64,000 nt of DNA from Aquilaria yunnanensis (lineage: Eukaryota; Streptophyta; Magnoliopsida; Malvales; Thymelaeaceae). Under the pieces are notes generated by a model that did no database searches, was not told the origin of the DNA, and saw only the letters and a list, made by a program, of their open reading frames with translations. The stretch lies in assembly GCA_039654915.1 (NCBI GenBank), contig CM077597.1:37298001-37362000 (forward strand), in the 5' to 3' direction. Position 1 is the first letter of the stretch, and each line of letters starts with the position of its first letter. The position numbers and the translations under genes were made by a program. Positions 22,291 through 33,258 of this stretch are shown here, piece after piece.

Positions 22291-25200
22291 ACTTGATCAT
22301 TAGAAAAGTGCTTAAAGCTGGAATCATCTAAGTGGGTGTAGTAGGATCCTCAGTAACCTTAACCTTAGTACTCGGCTCCATAACTATGGGATCCACCTTA
22401 TTCTTTCCAAACTATTTGATAGTAGCAGAAGCAATGGCAGTAACAGTAGTAGTGCTGGCAACAGTCTTAGCAACAACCTCTTTTATGACTATTTGTCTTC
22501 CAGTGTCTCCCTCCCAAGTAACTCCAGCGGTTGGTACCATGATCTTAGTGGCCTAATTTGCCCCCTTAGTGGCTCACTGAGCATCATCAGCACCATCCCG
22601 GCTATCCATACTCACAGGAATAATGAGGTAGTCAGTCGAGTCACTTCAAGCTGGGAAGACTAGTGATCGTCACCTGATGCACCCACCTCATTGAATCAAA
22701 GGAAATATAAGCATATCGTCCTCCAACCTCAAAGTCCTCAGCTTAATAGTATAAAGGCGGGAGCTCACAGTCAGCATTTGATTAGACATAAACTTTAGGT
22801 AATCTAGGGTAAGCTACTGTGTCAGAAAAATATCTGATAATATGGGTGGTCTAGCACTAGCAGAAGTGGAGGCAGCCTATGTGTAAGGAACCGTCCTAAT
22901 AAATGCCCATTTAGTGCTTTAATTACACTAAATCACCCTATTGCCTAATCTTCATTTCCAAGATCTTTTGCCGAGATTTACTATGTAAATCCTAGCCACC
23001 TTCCTAGTGTTTAGTATTTACTTGAGAGTTAGGAAAAACATTTACTTAGTTCCAATAAAACACTAAAGTTTATTAAACTAAATAGTGATTTGGCGGAATT
23101 TCAAGAAAACATGAATAAAATATGTGTGGCCATGTATGAAAACATTTTAATGTTGATCCATGCACAAGTAATATATCATGCCAAACCATGGATGAAAACT
23201 ACACTCATAGCAAGTTAATACTATGGCAACATAATATCTAAGTGTTTTGCCTGTTAACCTAAGCAAGTAATGTCATAGGTTGATAAGCCTAACCTGAAAT
23301 AATAATAATACATGCCATGGTTATGGTAAGTCAAAGTCAATACCAATAGAACTCCTACTAGCTATTTCCATGGTGCTACAAAATATTCATGACCCAAATG
23401 GTCAATAGGCCCATCTTTGCCTAGGAGAAAGAAACCCAAGCAAGGAGCGACCAAAGAACCCCTTGCCTGACTGCCTTGCTGTACAAGGAAAATAAGTTTG
23501 GAGTTAGACTCTAACCATAAATGCATGTAACATATGAAAAATGAACATGTAGTGTATACAAAATGTACATATGAGAAACTAACAAACAAGTATCAAATAG
23601 TCATTATGGATTATCTGGCTATAGCACAAGGTTATTTACACATTAACAATAAGGGTAAGAATATAAAATACCTAGTAAAGCATTCTAAAACAAACAATAC
23701 AGAGCAACATCACACATAATGGACCATACGCACACATTCCCATGCATGCATGAAACATGCCCATAAACTATATGAGTGTGCCATAAGCTTTTATGGCATG
23801 GACTAATATATAATGATCATCATATCATGCCCTTTTTCATACATGACTCCTGATACTTCACATACAATCAAACATGCCAACAAACAAACAATTAAACAAA
23901 ACAAAAAACCCATTGGTTCATTTTTGCCCTTGAGCATGCATCCTTGCGTTTGCCCTTGAGCTTGCCAATTTTTGCTAGCTCAAAACTCCTTTACTATATG
24001 CAGTAGGGTTTGACCATATTTTGTGTGGATCATAGTTCCCATGGATGTGTCTTGCCCCTTCTAAGGACTATTGGCCTGATAGGCCTATGTGTATGCTTAC
24101 TCATGGCCCAAGTCATTTATTGGGCCTAAGTGTCATCTCGGCCTTAGGGCTTTGCCTTTGGCTTCCCTCGTGGGTAATGCCCAAAGTGCAACCTAAGGCC
24201 TAGAAGAAATCAAGACTCCAAGATGCACCCATGTGACACCCTAGTTCAGCACAGCCTTGAGCCCATTGGTGCATGTGCGTGCACACCCTTATGTGCCCAC
24301 CTGAGAACACCCATGTTCACCTTAGCACACTGAACTCACCATGCCCCTAGGCACCCAAAAATATTCATGTACCTAGGAGCCAATGTCACACACGCACACA
24401 CACATACGGAGCCCTTGAACTCGGTCACAACACATGCACACCCAAATTGAGGCATACCTCTATTCTGCTTGCCAAACCTTGAAGGTTCAGCCACACACAT
24501 CTACCAAGAATCGAAGGCTTGGTCTACACATGATTTTTACAACCCATGCACCAAGGACACAACCTATTGCCCAATACTAAGAGCTTCGTTTGGCCTTAAT
24601 GCCATTTAAGCCCTCTTTGGCTCTATTAGTCACACTGTACCCTTTTTTCCCTTCTATTTTCCCTAGCTTTCACCAAGGTAAAACATGGGTAAAGCTTCTC
24701 ATAAAGAGAATGGCTAGAACAGCTTACCTTTGTGTAGATCACCACCTTGCAAGCTAAAGTTTCAAGCACCAAAAGTCCTTTCCTAGTCTGCTTGGAGTCC
24801 TTGAAGTACATAGTAAAATAACCACTTGAACCATCAACTTCTTTTAGCTTAGGGGAAAAATATTTTACTGTATATAGACAAGCCAAAGTGACCTATTTAG
24901 CTTAGTAGAAAATCTCAAACCAAAACTCCTTTCCAAAGCTCCATGGTTCTCCTTCTTTTTACCTAGCTTAACCTCAACAGGCAGAGGCTTTTATAAGTAT
25001 AATGTTGTTGTTTAAAGAAGATAAAATTGAGCTCTAATAAAATGAAGTTTCTCACCTCAATAAATAGCCTAAAATTGTGGCCACCTCTTGGAGAAAAACC
25101 AAACTCCTAAACCCTCACTTGCAACAAACACACTCTCTCCTTGATTTCGCACTTACAGGCTCTTTTTCTTTTACTTTCTTTCATTTCTTTTGGTGAGTTC

Positions 25201-26830
25201 CTATATGTTTGAGGATTTAGGATATGCTAAATGGTTAGAGGAAGAAAACAAAGTGAGCTAGTGTGTTTGGGGATGAATAAGGATGAAAAATGTGTTAAAG
25301 GGTTAAAGTGGTAGAGGATTAAGGGTTTTACATGGTTAGTAGTGGTTTAGGCTTCTTAACCAAGGGAAATGGGAGCTCTTCCACATTTTTTGAAGGTTAT
25401 TTTCTACCAAAAAACTAGGTTGCCTCATTCCCTAAATTTTGCAAGAGGTGCTTGGGTTGAAAGAGCCTTTTTGGCTTCATAACCCTGGGTTAAAAGGATG
25501 TCATATCCATAAAATTCTCAAATATGTCTCCATTTAAACTTAAAGTCATAGATTTTATTTCCTCCACTTCCAACCATGTATTTCCCTACCCTTGCCTAGC
25601 ATTGACTCTGTTTTACTAGGTTTGACTCAGGTTTGACCATGTTTGACTAACCAAAATTACCAAAATGCCCTTTCTAGCTTTACTTATAATAAAAGTGTCA
25701 AACTTCATCAATTTAACTTCAAACCTCACCAATTTTCACCAAATGACTTCAAAAACCATTTGTCACCTTCCCAGTACCATTTTGACCATACTTGACTTGA
25801 AAATTACCATTTTTCCCTTCCTTACTTTCTTAGTAAGAAAAAGCGAATCTTTGGTCAAATTAAGTACAAATTTCATTGAGATGTTTATTTCACCTCTAGA
25901 AACTAATTTATATCACTTTTGGTCATATTTTGACCTTCGACATGCCATTATCAAAATGCCCTTAGTTGCCTTTGTGGTCAATTTACCTTAGATTTTCAAT
26001 CGTATGAACTCGAAGGATTATTTGGCTAATTTTCTTAACTTAAACCTATCTTGCAAGCCTAATCTTATCGAGGATTATCTAAATAAAATATATTAAGTAC
26101 CTGATAAAAGAAGGGTTCTCAGACTATGCCCCGATAGCAACTCTCTTCTCCTCCTCACTATCCATCTGAGATCTCAATGTAAGCCTTGCTGAGCCATTTA
26201 GAAGTGTGGTCTTCTTCAGCAATCTTATTGACTTTAATGAATCTAGGTCGGCCTAACCAAGCCTTGACACCTTTGTAATATATCTCTCCAAGGGGAAGGG
26301 CATGAGGTTCTAGGCTAACCTCATCATAAATGCTCCCACACAAATAGCCTCAACGCTTCCATGACAAGTTGTATCTCATGACCAACAAGCCAAGGCACGC
26401 CCAAGTAACAGTGCACTTGACGGATTATTTAGTAAAGGTAAAATAGGTCCATCTTCATAATGACGAATGTGTGATCCTTCTTTTCGGCAATGGAGCATGT
26501 GATCAGATAATGCACTTAATAAACTATGGCCAATTGGCTCCAATTTGTCCCCTAACTATTCAAGGTGAAGCTAGCTTAACCTTAACCGTCCCTGTGGTGC
26601 CTTTCATGGAGCAAATTATGAGGGTTGGCAATGTCAAACATCAGGGGCATAAAGCATGTCAAATACTTTTGGCCAAGGCCATTGCCAGCATGAAGGAACT
26701 TATATCGTTCCTCCAAAAAGTGTAAAAGTGATTAGGTGAGGAGGCCTTCAATGAATTTAAGGTTGGCTTCCTTACCTGCACTTGCAGGTCAAGTAGCCAC
26801 TTATGAACCTGGACTTAATCCTTCATATCA
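22291..26830 (-). pseudogene. Athila-like ORF (plant transposon protein type), copy 1, split by an insertion
   Basis: Coding remnant at 26830-26124 and 22881-22291 on the minus strand. The first part reads (with frameshifts) VHYLITCSIAEKK, KMDLFYLY, IIRQVHCYLGVPWLV, YLCGSIYDEVSLEPHALPLG and IKVNKIAEEDHTSKWLSKA. The matching places in copy 2 are MHYVHYLITYFIL, NLFYLFCIICRVCCRLGVSFAW and YMCRTVCDEVGVEH; copy 3 has VVYYVHYFIVHS and PFYLYYIVSHV. The second part (22881-22291) matches copy 2 at 55920-55290 and has no clear domain. The fold pattern resembles the ORF known from Athila ORF-1 and the 'putative plant transposon protein' families; that assignment is from memory of the families. Stops and frameshifts are many. 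No gag, protease or reverse transcriptase accompanies it. Confidence 0.6.
22882..26123 (-). mobile_element. 3.2-kb insertion, probable solo LTR, TSD CTATG
   Basis: Copy 2 of the surrounding element (near 55845-55870) is uninterrupted here. Joining 22881 to 26129 in copy 1 restores the alignment, and CTATG is present on both sides (22877-22881 and 26124-26128). The insert starts TGTAAGGAACC and ends GGTTCTCAGA, a weak inverted pair. Inside are no coding domains; several short frames are not convincing. The 5-bp duplication, TG start and lack of coding point to a solo LTR, with the last bases mutated. The minus orientation is a guess. Confidence 0.65.
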
Positions 26831-27454
26831 ACTTATGAAGTTTGGAGCTCAGACCATGATACATGGCCAAAGAAGAGGAAGGCAATAGTAATGCCCTTTG
26901 ATAAGGAATCATCAGTGATGGACACCAAGGAAGTGCCTCTTGATGATGAATTCTAGATGGCCTCATCTGTATTTCATCTCCTAAAAGGGCACCATTGAAG
27001 CAACCAAGGTGCTAAACATAGGTGCCTCTATAATAATTTTTTAGGAACGCACCAACAATTATGGAGATGTATCGATAAGGTGCTTCTCTATCCCTAGGCC
27101 TCCATGTGATTTGTGCATGTTTCCTAGTTTCCCTTGAAATCCTTAAATCCTTCTATGGCCTAGCATAGTATCTCCTTGAAGACCTTCAACCTCTCAACCC
27201 TTATGATCTTTTGGGACTGTGTGTTCCCTTCAATAGCGGGGTTGTAACGTTCTGATTGGCCTTTTTGTATATCATTGTTTTTGTAAAGAATTCAAAAGAT
27301 TCCAATAATGAAGTAGCCATTTATTATTTCTAATGTGTGGATTTTGAACTTGTTTGTCATGCTATTTACATCATTAGTAGTTCCGTGCTTAGTTATAAGT
27401 GGTGAACCATCTTTAGGGGTCTTCACCCCCTTTTTTTGTCTTATTTCCTTCACC
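26831..27454. other. Unassigned stretch between two element remnants
   Basis: About 620 bp between the Athila-like ORF of copy 1 and the 3' region of the minus-strand Tat element. I see no domain, no LTR ends and no TSD. A Tat 3' LTR would be expected here but the text does not match the 5' LTR side at 42156, so it is missing or too diverged to see. Confidence 0.4.
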
Positions 27455-27574
27455 ATGTTTACAGCGTTTGTAGCTATTGCCTTCGTAGTTTTGACTTTCA
27501 TCGCCTTCTTGATTTTGATTTTCATCACCTTTATGATTTTGAGTTTTATTGCCTTCAAAGTTTTGGCTTTTTTT
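27455..27574 (-). repeat. 24-bp tandem repeat, about five units
   Basis: Units start at 27479, 27503, 27527 and 27551, each of the form gcctt(n)5gttttga(n)tttcatc, with a worn unit before them at 27455. On the minus strand each unit could code eight residues of a lysine-rich repeat (KAMKVKTT, KVMKIKIK, KAIKLKII). The plus-strand hydrophobic frame is its mirror. It lies just past the pol end of the minus-strand Tat element, in its 3' untranslated region. Confidence 0.8.
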
Positions 27575-27829
27575 GCCTTAATAAATTCAGGTTAGCTCAG
27601 ATATGTTGGCAAATTACTCCTTCAATGGCTAACCCTCAATTTGTGGATTCTTTTTTTATCAATTTAGTGGCCAAACTAGAGGTGTCATAGGATCGTTCCT
27701 TGAAAAGATAAGTTCAAAAGAATAGAGTCCTTCATTAATTGTGTCTGTAGAGATAATCATATTCTAAGAGATAAGGTGATCCATCAAAAGGTAAATAAGA
27801 TGATAGCTTTCATTTCAGTTTATAAGAGT

Positions 27830-30803
27830 AAATAACATCATTATCAAGCAATGTAAGGTAACAAATAGGCTAAATGGTAGGTCTTGGGCATCATTCTTCT
27901 ATAGGCACCTATTAGTTCGAAGAATCCATCTCTAACCTTGCTTTTAACTATCTAGGGTCTGCTCCAATTAGGCCTCAACGCACTATGGCTAGGATTTTTG
28001 CCTGTCAATTCTACTTTTATGAGGGCCATGCCCCCTATTTGGACGTCCTTCCTATTGACCATCTTATCATAGGTCAATGTAACTTTCAATTTGAAGGCCC
28101 TTACACAAATTTTTGGCGTTTTCTCCTAATTCTTCCAATAAGTCCAATTGGCATTCTAGTGCTTCACTATTTTCTCCTGAATCGAATGCTTGGAACCATA
28201 AGGTTTGGTGTCCATGACTTCCATAGCTATATGTGTGTCTATTCGGTAGGTTAGTGTGAATGGGGACCCATTGGTGTGCCTTCATGGCATTGTCCTATAA
28301 TCCCACAAGATACTGGGTAATTCTTCTATTGATTTCCCGTAGGCTTTTCGTAACCTTTTCTTCATACCTTCCTTGATGGTTCAATTGATGACTTTTACTT
28401 GTCCCTTAGAGTAAGGATGGGCAATGGGCACTAAATACAATTGAATGCCTCTCCTTTCTTCAAACTAATGGATTTGAAGGCTGCTCTGCCTCTCATTCTA
28501 CGTAATGATGGCCTGACGGCACCCGAATTGGCAAATTACATTCTTCCACAGGAACTTAATAATATGAGGGGTTGTTATTAAAGCTAAAGGTTTTTCCTCC
28601 ACCCACTTAGTGAAGTAATCTACAATAACAATGCAATATTTGACTTTGCCAGGGGCCATAGGAAGTGTTCCAATAAGATCTAATCCCCACATAGTGAAGG
28701 GCCAAGGGTTAGCAGGCAATGAAGCTTTAAAGGATGGTAATTTTTTCACCATAAAGTTCAATTGACAAGGGTGGCATCATTGGATGAACATTCAGGAATC
28801 CACTCGGATGGTGGGCCAGAAATATCCTTATTGTAATTTCTAGTGAGCTAATGAAGGTGCCAATGTGTGCCCCACAGTTTCCTTGGTTAGTCCCTCAGAG
28901 CACTTCTTGCCTTTTTGTGTCATTAAGCAACGTTGTAAGAGGGAGATGAATCCCCTCCAATACAGTTCTCTTCCAATGATAACAAAACTTTCTGACCAGG
29001 TTTTGGTCTTCCTTTTTTCTTCTGGAGTCCCACTTAGGATCCCAACTTTGTGGTAGGTACAAGTGTTTTAGCAGCCCTATCGATGGGCGTAGGATTTCTT
29101 CCATTAAAGCCTTTTCTTGGCCTTACAAGAGAGCATTGGCTATTGCATTCTAGGCCCTTTGTATCTTTTCAAATGTCTATGATAAATTTTTTCTAGTATA
29201 CAAATACTCATAGAGGGTAGGTTCATTAAGCTTGGCTATCCCAGTAACTTTGCTCATTATCAACTAGAAGTCACTGTAAACTTGTAGGCATCGTAGTCCC
29301 ACTTGACTGGCCGATTGTAGCCCTGCTAAGAGTGCTTCAAACTCTACCAAATTATTTGTTGTTGACAATTGAACTTTATTTTGTGTGTTGCTTCCTTACA
29401 CCTTGGTATTCAGGTCCAAATGCTCCATCTATGTGCATTTCATGAGATGGCGCTTCTCCTAAGTGCTCTTTCTCATTTTCTTAGCTCACTCCTATTGGTG
29501 TCATTTCTACAATGAAATCTGCTTATGCCTTAATTACTCTCTGGGCTTCGGAAGGGACATCAAACCCCCATAGTTCTACGCACCTTTTTGCCAATCTCCC
29601 TAACTTATTGGGTTTCTAGATGACATCTTGAATTCTTAATTTTGCCTGGATGATTAGGCAATTTACTCGAAAGTATGGCCTTAGCTTTGAAATGGCTGCT
29701 ACGAGAGCGAAGACATCTTTTTAGATAGTGTGATGCTGACACTCTACCCCTTGGAGGGTTCGGCTAGTATAATAAATAGGCCATTGCGTGGATCCCTCTT
29801 GACGTATGAGCACTATGCTGGTATAGCCCTTTGTTATGGCTAAATATAGGATGAGTGCCTTAGTGTTTGGCCTTATGTTAAATAATCTCACTCTTTGGAA
29901 TGTTTTGCACAAATCATCAAAGTGATGATCTATCATCCAGCTCTTGACTATCATCTCATCTATGTAAATGTCTATGATTCTCCCTAGCTATTTTGCACAG
30001 ATTTTTTTTATGAGTCTTAGGCAAGCGGATCCAATGTTTTTTGAACATAAAGGCTTTCTTTTATAACAACACACAGCCTTCCCCACGGTGAAGGCTTTTT
30101 TTTTCATCTTTAGGGTCTCTGTGAATTTGATGGTACCCACTAAAGGCATCCATAAAGGATAGTGTTTTGAACTCTAAAGTGGCATCTGGGTACTCTATTC
30201 CTCATCTCTAATGTGTAAAGGATGTTGCTTCTTGTTTTCTTTGAGGGTGGTAAAACGGGATTAGGATGTGGAGGTTCTATTCCTCTACCTTTCTTCATAA
30301 AAGTTACCCCTCATTCTTGAACTCTCAATTGTTCAATCTGTTGTATAGGTCAATTGAGTTATGTAGTAAGCCTATAGCTAAGCGTAGGTGATGGCCATTA
30401 GGTGCAACTCAAGAGACAAACCCTGCACCTCTATGGCCTTGACACTGAACCTTTGGACGAAGTCCCTCAAGGGCTCGTCTCAGCCTTGCCAAACCTTCAA
30501 CAGGTATGGCACCGTTTTGGGGATCTGCCTACTGCCCAAAAAATGGCAAAGAAACACCTAAGAAAGGCCTTTGAATGAGCAAGAATGGGGTCCCCTATAG
30601 GTCCCAAAACAAAAGGCTGTTACCACCATCAAGGTTGAGCTCAAAGCTCCACACATTGTTGCATTTGAGGCCTTTTCGAGCCATATAGAGGTAATATACC
30701 ACTGCAAATGATTGACAAGGTCTGTAAGGCCATTGTAGGGATCAATTTTTAGCATGCAAAACCCATCAGGAGTGGGCACATTCATATTTCATCTGTAAAA
30801 GGT
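27830..30803 (-). pseudogene. Tat-type Ty3/Gypsy gag-pol remnant (outer Tat element)
   Basis: On the minus strand, from 30803 down: gag (PFTDEI, then MNVPTPDGF, IDPYNGLTDLVNHLQWY); reverse transcriptase at about 30170-29945 (FMDAFSGYHQI, then YIDEMIVKSW); RNase H (LYLAITKGYTSIVLI, WPIYYTSRTLQG at 29870-29740); a second, archaeal-type RNase H region near 29430-29300 (HIDGAFG); integrase near 28720-28510 (GLDLIGTLP, CIVIVDYFTKWVEEKPLA, FLWKNVICQFG) and its C-terminus at 28200-27960 (NSEALECQLDLLEELGENAK, LRPNWS). The tail reaches about 27830. The protease and RT N-terminus are missing, as gag passes into mid-RT within a few hundred bases. Two RNase H domains and this integrase are typical of the Tat clade. 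Stops and frameshifts throughout. The gag N-terminus continues at 41672, beyond the inserted inner Tat. Confidence 0.85.
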
Positions 30804-30809
30804 TAGTAC

Positions 30810-31541
30810 TGAAAGCCAAAGGGCTATGGCCCTTAAGATCTCTTGATCAGCTATCCGGAAACCACCTTCGGCGTTACCTTAGCCTTTACCTCAGGGCATC
30901 CTCAACACCACCCTCGGAAAGGTAATATGACCAACTTGGGGAAAAGGTGTTTTTCACCACCCTTCAATTTATGAACCTACCGACCTTGGAAAAGTAGATC
31001 CACCATCCTCAATAGAGGAAAACATCTTCTGAAGGTTACCCACTCTGTTGAAGGGCCTTCCCCAATAGCCCTTAGAGAAAGTCTCTACCTAAAGGGGTCT
31101 AGCACTACAAAGGGGTCTTACAAAGATACGACAAAAATGGTTAAGGGGCCTCTATTAAAGAGACTTCGCACATGGCCCTGCCCTCTAGCCAGAATGGCCT
31201 ACAGCCAGCTAGAGATTCCTACCTTGGAAGGTATAGACCGGATCTAACCAAACACGTGTCATGATCTAAATGAGCTATGTCGAATGGCCTCCTTCCTCCA
31301 CCTTCCTGTAAATACCTGGGAGGGACCTTGGTAAGAATGGAAGCCTTTTTTTTTATTCTCCACTCTCTACCCCCTACTATTACTCACACAAATACTGACT
31401 TGGGCGTCAGAGGCTCCTTCCCCGAAAACACATTTCGAGGAGTCTCTAACACCTATTCTTCAAAATCTTGCAGGCACCTCCACACCGAAAGTCTCCCTTT
31501 TAGGCTAGCATGTCATACAACGAGGATGCCGATGGGCATCA
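30810..31541 (+). repeat. 5' LTR of the inner Tat element
   Basis: It aligns with the 3' LTR from tgatcagctatc (30844 and 40989) to the end gggcatca (31541 and 41666). It is about 215 bp shorter, with the missing bases near its start. It begins TGAAAGCC next to the TSD. The TATA site is damaged here (ctgtaaatacc at about 31306) but intact in the 3' LTR. It ends just before the primer binding site. Confidence 0.8.
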
Positions 31542-31561
31542 TTTGGTCCTGTCTGTGGGAA
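31542..31561 (+). promoter_or_regulatory. Primer binding site of the inner Tat element
   Basis: tttggtcctgtctgtgggaa directly follows the LTR. Tat-clade elements usually show ttggcgccgtctgtgggaa at this place; the difference is a few point changes. Confidence 0.8.
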
Positions 31562-31929
31562 CTTATTCACAAGTTACCATTGTTGAGACCTAATGTTCTA
31601 AGAACAAGGGACTCCCAAAGTCCCAGTCCGCACCAGAAACTCAAACAGCGACTGCGACAAGGGATTCCTGAAGTCCCAGTCCACACCAGAAACTCAAACA
31701 GCGATTGAACAACCTATAGCAGAGACTTCATTGCCTAAGGATGAACGTCCTCTAACAGTCATGATGAGCTTTCTGTGAGATTTTTAGTGCTCTGTTGTAG
31801 CTAAAATGACTCAACAGCTCAAAGAAAGGTGGTCACAACCATCACCTGGGGGAAGAGCACTTTCTCCTAACACCCGGTAAGAGAAAAGCCCAAGCTTACC
31901 TCGCCGGAGCGCCGGAAGCAGGGGTTCTC

Positions 31930-33158
31930 ATGATGAGTCTTCAATGGAGAATGTACACTCCAGAGGACGTCGTGTTAGAGAAATGGTGTCAAAGGAGCCC
32001 AGAACTTCCCGCTGGTGAAGTCCATCGCCATATGAGAAGTCTCAATCCCCCTGCCAACAAAGTTACTCTCCAAAAAGAAGACGTTGCTCTCCATTGCCAG
32101 GGACTACCAAGCAACGGGGAGAATATAGTACTACCACCCCCATGGAAAAGATCCTTGAGTGGTTAGAGAAGGTGGAAAATTAGATTTCTTGAAAACCTGT
32201 ATGGTCAAGGTTGTCGAAGACCTTCACTGAAGAAGAGTCGCCCTTCATCTGTGTAGTAGTAGAAGCACGTATGCCAAGTGACTTCTGAGTGCTGCGCCTG
32301 GAAACGTATGATGGGCGTAGCAACCCTCAAGCTCATCTGATGAAATATAGGCACAGCATGGTGTTGCATAGCACTAATGATGCCACCCTTTGCAAGTGCT
32401 TTGAAGTCACCCTTTTAGGGCCGGCAACTACGTGGTATAACTCCCTGGCTCTTGGAACCATAATGGCCTTCCAGGAGTTATCCGTCACATTCACAAAGCA
32501 ATTCATTGAAAGTACACCGATGGCGAAGATGCCTGTCCAAATGTTTGACATAGCCCAAAAGAATGGGGAGACCATTCGGGAGTATGTCGAGAGGTTCAAT
32601 TGAGAAGCCCTAAGTGTGCCTGACTTCCACCCTGAAATCTGCATCCTCACCATCATTAGGGGACTTAGGAGAGATTCACAACTCTTCTACGAGTTCTCCA
32701 AAGATCCCCCTAACACCCTTGAAGAATTCTACCGAAAGGCAGAACAGCACATGATGGCTAAAGAATTGAGGATGGGAGAGGTGAAGTCTGATCACAATCA
32801 CTTCGAGGATCAGAGTCACCAACCTCGATACCCAACCAAGGGTGGGCATAGACCTTGGAAACAAAGGGGGAAGAAACCAATGTCGTTCACTCCCTTGAAC
32901 ACCACAAGGATGAACATATTGATGGCCTTGGAGAGACAAGGAACTTCGATTCAGAGACCAACGACCATGTCCTTAGACAACAAAAAGAACATGAAAAAGT
33001 TCTGCCAGTTCCACCAAGACCACAGGCACAACACCGAGGACTGCTCCCAGCTGAGAAAGTACATTGAATCTTTAATCAAGCAGGGGCAACTTTGTCACTA
33101 CCTGTGGATGCCGTCCCCCAAAGGAAGAAGGGAAGAAGATAGCAAGAGGAGAAGATGA
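31930..33158 (+). pseudogene. Gag of the inner Tat element
   Basis: The well-preserved part runs from 32289 to 33158 in one frame, broken by a TGA at 32604. It starts LETYDGRSNPQAHLMKYRHSM and continues TWYNSLALGTI, FTKQFIEST and IREYVERFN, the retrotransposon gag (capsid) region. It then reads LRRDSQLFYEFSKDPP and ends with the histidine-rich finger CQFHQDHRHNTEDCSQLRKYIE near 33005-33070, a form typical of Tat gag. The region 31930-32288 probably holds the N-terminus in damaged form (serine/arginine-rich); I cannot place the start codon. A frameshift lies between gag and protease. Confidence 0.85.
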
Positions 33159-33258
33159 GGACTACGACTCCAATCGACGTCAGAACCGAAGTCCCAGAAA
33201 GCATCCACCACCTCCTGCGGGAGTGATCTGAACAATCACCACTGGGATACCGTCAGCC

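Noticed and set aside
27335..27690. Hydrophobic plus-strand frame that looks like a membrane protein
   Set aside because: It is the mirror of a lysine-rich 24-bp tandem repeat; the hydrophobic residues follow from the repeat.
31277..31708. Plus-strand frame of 143 codons over the Tat LTR end and primer binding site
   Set aside because: It crosses the LTR boundary and primer site and contains no domain; gag starts further on.
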